This document shows positions 6,336-8,749 of a DNA stretch of 8,749 nucleotides, piece after piece. A program made the translations under genes and the position numbers. Each line of letters starts with the position of its first letter. Position 1 is the first letter of the stretch. The stretch covers positions 1-8,749 of the forward strand of contig JAUWMN010000044.1 of NCBI GenBank assembly GCA_030613165.1, given 5' to 3'. Below the pieces are notes generated by a model that was given only the letters and a program-made list of their open reading frames with translations, did not search any database and was not told where the DNA came from. The DNA is from Desulfobacterales bacterium (GTDB taxonomy: Bacteria > Desulfobacterota > Desulfobacteria > Desulfobacterales > C00003106).

Positions 6336-6881
6336 ATGGACCCACTTAGACTCATTGATAAATATTATACAAAAGGGTCACAGGCCCGCCATTTGTTGAT
6401 AGAACACAGTAAGATGGTCACACAAAAGGCCCTTGAACTTGCTAAACGAGTGGAACACTTGAAGCCCGACACTGCCTTTATAGAAAAGGCTGCCATGCTT
6501 CACGACATTGGCATTATATTCACCAATGCATCGGAAATAGGCTGTTCCGGCAAAAACCCATATATTTGCCATGGCTATCTGGGGAGAGAGTTATTGGAAA
6601 AAGAGGGGCTTGCTGAATACGCGCTCGTTTGCGAAAGACATGTCGGGGTTGGGATAACAGTTGAAGATATCGTTAGTCAGCGCCTCCCTATCCCCAAAAG
6701 AGATATGAGCCCCATCTCGCTGGAAGAACAGATTATATGTTTTGCCGACAAATTCTTCTCAAAAAAGCCTGACTCTCTCTACGAAAACAAACCGTTCGAA
6801 AAGATAAAATCAGAAATCTCCAAATTCGGAAAAAATAAGGCAGCAATAATTGAGCAGTGGGGTGAATTCTTTCGGAATTGA
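6336..6881 (+). CDS. HD-domain protein, putative metal-dependent phosphohydrolase
   Basis: A 181-residue cytoplasmic protein with the full set of HD metal ligands: His24 (IEHSK), His56-Asp57 (MLHDIG), His79 (CHGYLG), His102 (ERHVG) and Asp138 (CFADKFF). HD proteins hydrolyse phosphate esters such as nucleotides or cyclic dinucleotides. This one lacks the GYP signature of c-di-GMP phosphodiesterases, so its substrate is unknown. The frame is open back to a TTG at 6300. I chose ATG 6336 because the protein then begins MDPLRLIDKYY, as I expect for relatives. No well-spaced ribosome-binding site supports either start; an AGGAG at 6310-6314 is too far from 6336. It stands alone between repeats, downstream of the PilZ operon and upstream of a second PilZ gene. 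Confidence 0.82.
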   Translation: MDPLRLIDKYYTKGSQARHLLIEHSKMVTQKALELAKRVEHLKPDTAFIEKAAMLHDIGIIFTNASEIGCSGKNPYICHGYLGRELLEKEGLAEYALVCERHVGVGITVEDIVSQRLPIPKRDMSPISLEEQIICFADKFFSKKPDSLYENKPFEKIKSEISKFGKNKAAIIEQWGEFFRN

Positions 6882-6929
6882 GAATTTAAAGAATTTAGGA
6901 AGTAAGGGATTTAGGAATTCTTAAATTCT
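6881..6929. repeat. AT-rich inverted repeat between the HD and PilZ genes
   Basis: AGAATTTAAAGAATT (6881-6895) is the reverse complement of AATTCTTAAATTCT (6916-6929) apart from one extra base. The 20-bp loop carries two direct copies of ATTTAGGAA. A smaller palindrome, AATTC/GAATT (6865-6869/6875-6879), sits at the very end of the HD gene. It may be a weak transcription-ending structure, but no T-tract follows. Confidence 0.45.
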
Positions 6930-6940
6930 ACAGGCAAATA

Positions 6941-7303
6941 ATGCATAGTATGGAACGCAGAAGACATGCGCGTCTCTCCATCGCTCTTCCAATAACATAC
7001 TGGAAGGTACACGATGGAAGTGTTCACCGCTCCATGGCCTTTGACATCGCCAAACGTGGTTTTTCCTTAAAGCAACCTCAAGAACTTATCATAGAAGATA
7101 TCATCCATTTTGAGATAAAAATCCTCGAAAAGGCTGTAACCGGAACGGCCAAAGTTCTCTGGAGCGGAGGAGTCGTTGAAAGGTCTAACACAGAAAGAGC
7201 AGGCTGTATTGTCTTGACCCTTACCGAGAGGAGTAGAGCAGTCTTTTATAGTTTTATTGATGGGATCATGAACAAATTAACGCATGGCGGATGCCACTCT
7301 TAA
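6941..7303 (+). CDS. Small single-domain PilZ protein with a variant second motif
   Basis: A 120-residue protein that is almost entirely a PilZ domain, with no signal peptide or membrane segment. The RxxxR motif is present (Arg7 and Arg11 in ERRRHARLSI). The second motif, normally D/NxSxxG, reads FDIAKRG, with Ala37 in place of serine. The later strands (TGTAKVLWSGG, 67-77) fit the domain. The hydrophobic C-terminal helix region AVFYSFIDGIMNKL is typical of the fold. c-di-GMP affinity may be reduced, or the protein may act through a partner. ATG 6941 lacks a clear ribosome-binding site, and ATG 6950 is an alternative. It is convergent with the next gene, the stops being 26 bp apart. Confidence 0.75.
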   Translation: MHSMERRRHARLSIALPITYWKVHDGSVHRSMAFDIAKRGFSLKQPQELIIEDIIHFEIKILEKAVTGTAKVLWSGGVVERSNTERAGCIVLTLTERSRAVFYSFIDGIMNKLTHGGCHS

Positions 7304-7329
7304 TTTAATATTTAAGCCATTGCGGTGAA

Positions 7330-8184
7330 TCAACAATGAGGCACAAAGCCGTATTTCTCATAGATTCTCTGCGCACGGGGAGATTTTATGAAATCGAGGA
7401 ATCTTTCGGCATTTGCCGGATGGGGTGCATTCTTTAATTTACAGATATAGTAATTGATCTTGTCTCTTTGATCCAATTCTTTCCCAGGGTCAACCATCTC
7501 AACCGCACGGTTACACTGCTTTGCATGTATGATCTCCGTAGCCCACACCGGGCCAACATCGACTGCTTTTTTCTCGATCCTTAGCGGGGTCTCCCGGTGG
7601 TGAACAACAGTCAGAAGAGTAGTGCCCTTTGCCCGTTTGTCTTTCATGACGCGATGCACAAGTTGGTCTCCCCCACTATCGCGGTACATGTCCATGATGT
7701 AATACGCAATATCTTCGTATTCCGGATTCGGTTGTGATATCCGCACTTCGTCCCGTCCGAGATCTGAGACAGATCGTATCTGTGCGGGATTCCCTTCCGG
7801 CACCATCAAAACAATCCGATTGTGGAGATAGAGAAAATAGTCGCCCTTTGTGATGAGGCCGACTGTTTCCAGACGCTCCATGGCCTTTGCGGAAACCGAT
7901 GCATAGACATCAGGGACTGCGTCGATGATTTTGTCCCGAAAGATTGCCCCTCCTGCCAGTAGCTGTTTCAACTCTAAACCAGGTGGAAGGGTTTCAAAAA
8001 ATATCTTTTTGACTTCGGGAGCTTCTTTCTGAAAGGCTTCTAAGAGTTCGTCCATGACCATGAACTGATTCCCTGCCACAAAGAGGACCAAATCAGCAGA
8101 GTCCGTATACTCCAAGTTGTGGAGATCATCCTCCCTGTCTGAAGGAATTATGGGGAAATTCTTAAGCTCTTTGTCTGCGACCAT
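7330..8184 (-). CDS. ModA/SBP-like substrate-binding domain protein without a signal peptide
   Basis: A 284-residue protein with a type II periplasmic-binding-protein fold, closest to the molybdate/phosphate-type binding proteins (SBP_bac_11-like). Evidence is LVLFVAGNQFMVMDELLEAF (32-51), PPGLELKQLLAGG (67-79), PDVYASVSAKAMERL (91-105), NRIVLMVPEGNP (122-133), VGPVWATEIIHA (210-221) and the closing FLDFIKSPRAQRIYEKYGFV (262-281). Binding proteins of this type are normally exported and feed an ABC transporter. This one starts MVADKELKNFPI, with about 30 hydrophilic residues and no signal peptide or lipobox, and no permease or ATPase gene is nearby. It probably stays in the cytoplasm as a ligand sensor or enzyme-like protein; the ligand is unknown. 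Its ATG forms TAATG with the PilZ stop, so the two are translationally coupled. Confidence 0.78.
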   Translation of the reverse strand: MVADKELKNFPIIPSDREDDLHNLEYTDSADLVLFVAGNQFMVMDELLEAFQKEAPEVKKIFFETLPPGLELKQLLAGGAIFRDKIIDAVPDVYASVSAKAMERLETVGLITKGDYFLYLHNRIVLMVPEGNPAQIRSVSDLGRDEVRISQPNPEYEDIAYYIMDMYRDSGGDQLVHRVMKDKRAKGTTLLTVVHHRETPLRIEKKAVDVGPVWATEIIHAKQCNRAVEMVDPGKELDQRDKINYYICKLKNAPHPANAERFLDFIKSPRAQRIYEKYGFVPHC

Positions 8185-8510
8185 TAATGAACCATCAACT
8201 CTTGAAAATGAAACAAAAAGTCAATCCACTCTTTCGCTGCGTCTGAATCCAACTCTTCAAACTCGACACCTATTTTGTACGTGCGTTCCTCCTTCTTAAT
8301 CCAAACTACTTTGCCCTTTGCCCTTATTGGAACACGCGTATCAATAAGCACACCCAAGACCGTACCTTCCTCCCAGGGCTCATCACTCTCAATCAGCAAA
8401 CCGCCCGGGCTTGCATCGTGTATAACTTTTTTTAACGATCGCTTACCGTCAGAAAGAGTAACATACAGCAGGGTCTCCACCCGGACATATTTTCTTTTTT
8501 CCTCGCTCAT
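8184..8510 (-). CDS. Single-domain PilZ protein coupled to the binding protein
   Basis: A 108-residue cytoplasmic PilZ protein with both c-di-GMP motifs intact: RxxxR (Arg6, Arg10 in EKRKYVRVE) and DxSxxG (Asp32, Ser34, Gly37 in HDASPGG). Later strands RAKGKVVWIKK (63-73) and YKIGVEFEEL (78-87) complete the barrel. The frame remains open to a GTG at 8537. I chose ATG 8510 because AAGGA (8520-8524) lies nine bases before it, whereas ATG 8519 would touch that site and GTG 8537 falls inside a repeat element. Its stop shares a base with the next start (TAATG), which suggests a two-protein unit with the binding-protein-like partner: c-di-GMP receptor plus ligand-binding output, or the reverse. Confidence 0.87.
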   Translation of the reverse strand: MSEEKRKYVRVETLLYVTLSDGKRSLKKVIHDASPGGLLIESDEPWEEGTVLGVLIDTRVPIRAKGKVVWIKKEERTYKIGVEFEELDSDAAKEWIDFLFHFQELMVH

Positions 8511-8519
8511 GGGCAACAT

Positions 8520-8524
8520 TCCTT
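8520..8524 (-). promoter_or_regulatory. Ribosome-binding site of the PilZ/binding-protein pair, abutting a repeat element
   Basis: AAGGA on the minus strand, nine bases before ATG 8510. The terminal inverted repeat of the 8525-8666 element begins at the very next base, so everything upstream of this site is element sequence. Confidence 0.5.
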
Positions 8525-8666
8525 GAGAGCTTTGCACAACGCGACATTTTTTCGTCAGGCAAGAAAGGCAAAAAATTTAACCGGAGGAATACATTGGGTA
8601 TTTCGAGGATTAAAATTTGAAACCTGCCGCCGCATCACGGAAAAATGGCAGTTGTGCAAAGCTCTC
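8525..8666. repeat. 142-bp MITE-like element with perfect 16-bp terminal inverted repeats
   Basis: GAGAGCTTTGCACAAC (8525-8540) and GTTGTGCAAAGCTCTC (8651-8666) are exact reverse complements. Inward similarity continues imperfectly (GACATTTTTTCG on the left, CGGAAAAATGGC on the right). The interior has no open frame of note. It contains a GGAGGAATACATTG that resembles a ribosome-binding site plus TTG, but that frame ends after eight codons. It fits a non-autonomous mobile element or the relic of a larger insertion sequence. The minus-strand PilZ gene must be transcribed through it or from a promoter inside it; I saw no good promoter there. Confidence 0.75.
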
Positions 8667-8676
8667 CCTTTTTGAT

Positions 8677-8749
8677 TTACAGACCAATCATATACTTAGA
8701 CTCAAAAAATTGGGGTAATTCCTTTAACATCAGAATACCAAAAGCATAT
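8677..8749 (-). CDS. Possible 3' end of a gene running off the right edge
   Basis: A minus-strand frame is open from the window edge to a TAA at 8679-8677 and would encode 23 residues, roughly YAFGILMLKELPQFFESKYM and three more. It ends 10 bp before the 8525-8666 element in the direction of reading. The composition is protein-like, but the fragment is too short to recognise. The opposite strand here is full of stops. Confidence 0.25.
   Translation of the reverse strand, partial: YAFGILMLKELPQFFESKYMIGL

Noticed and set aside
8575..8617. GGAGGAATACATTG resembling a ribosome-binding site with a TTG start
   Set aside because: The frame stops after eight codons and lies inside the 142-bp element.

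Overview
The window looks like a mid-GC, free-living bacterial chromosome, most likely Desulfobacterota (the former Deltaproteobacteria) or a neighbouring lineage. This is inferred from three things. It carries the archaeal-type entry to the shikimate pathway (ADH synthase plus type II 3-dehydroquinate synthase). It has several PilZ proteins. Its intergenic regions hold small hairpin-rich repeats. No rRNA, tRNA, CRISPR array, integrase or transposase gene was seen.

Region 1 (1-2905, minus strand) is part of a surface-polysaccharide cluster. Its transcription order is a WbqC-family protein, a PIG-L/LmbE-type deacetylase, a DegT/DnrJ-type sugar aminotransferase, and the N-terminal half of a WecA/TagO-like polyprenyl-phosphate sugar-1-phosphate transferase that runs off the left edge. 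Every junction overlaps: 32 bp between the first two genes, then ATGA overlaps. This implies one operon that makes and loads a modified amino sugar onto a lipid carrier.

Region 2 (2906-3455, 550 bp, divergent intergenic) holds two separate MITE-like inverted-repeat elements (about 3005-3185 and 3292-3410) with a plausible rightward promoter between them. It also holds a short open frame ending in a GTGA overlap with the WbqC gene, possibly the tail of a lost gene.

Region 3 (3456-6054, plus strand) is a three-gene operon joined by 4-bp overlaps: ADH synthase, DHQ synthase II and a YcgR-like PilZ protein. The first two supply 3-dehydroquinate for aromatic amino acids without the usual DAHP synthase/AroB pair. 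The third is a predicted c-di-GMP receptor with no obvious link to that pathway.

Region 4 (6055-6940) has an 83-bp inverted repeat, two strong hairpins that may end the operon, an HD-domain protein and a short AT-rich inverted repeat.

Region 5 (6941-8749) has a small PilZ protein on the plus strand, convergent with a minus-strand pair: a PilZ protein and a ModA/SBP-like protein without a signal peptide, joined by TAATG. A 142-bp element with perfect 16-bp terminal inverted repeats lies directly against the ribosome-binding site of that pair. A possible 3' gene end reaches the right edge.

The most notable themes are three PilZ genes within about 3.3 kb, two of them translationally coupled to apparently unrelated genes, and four different MITE-like elements in under 6 kb.
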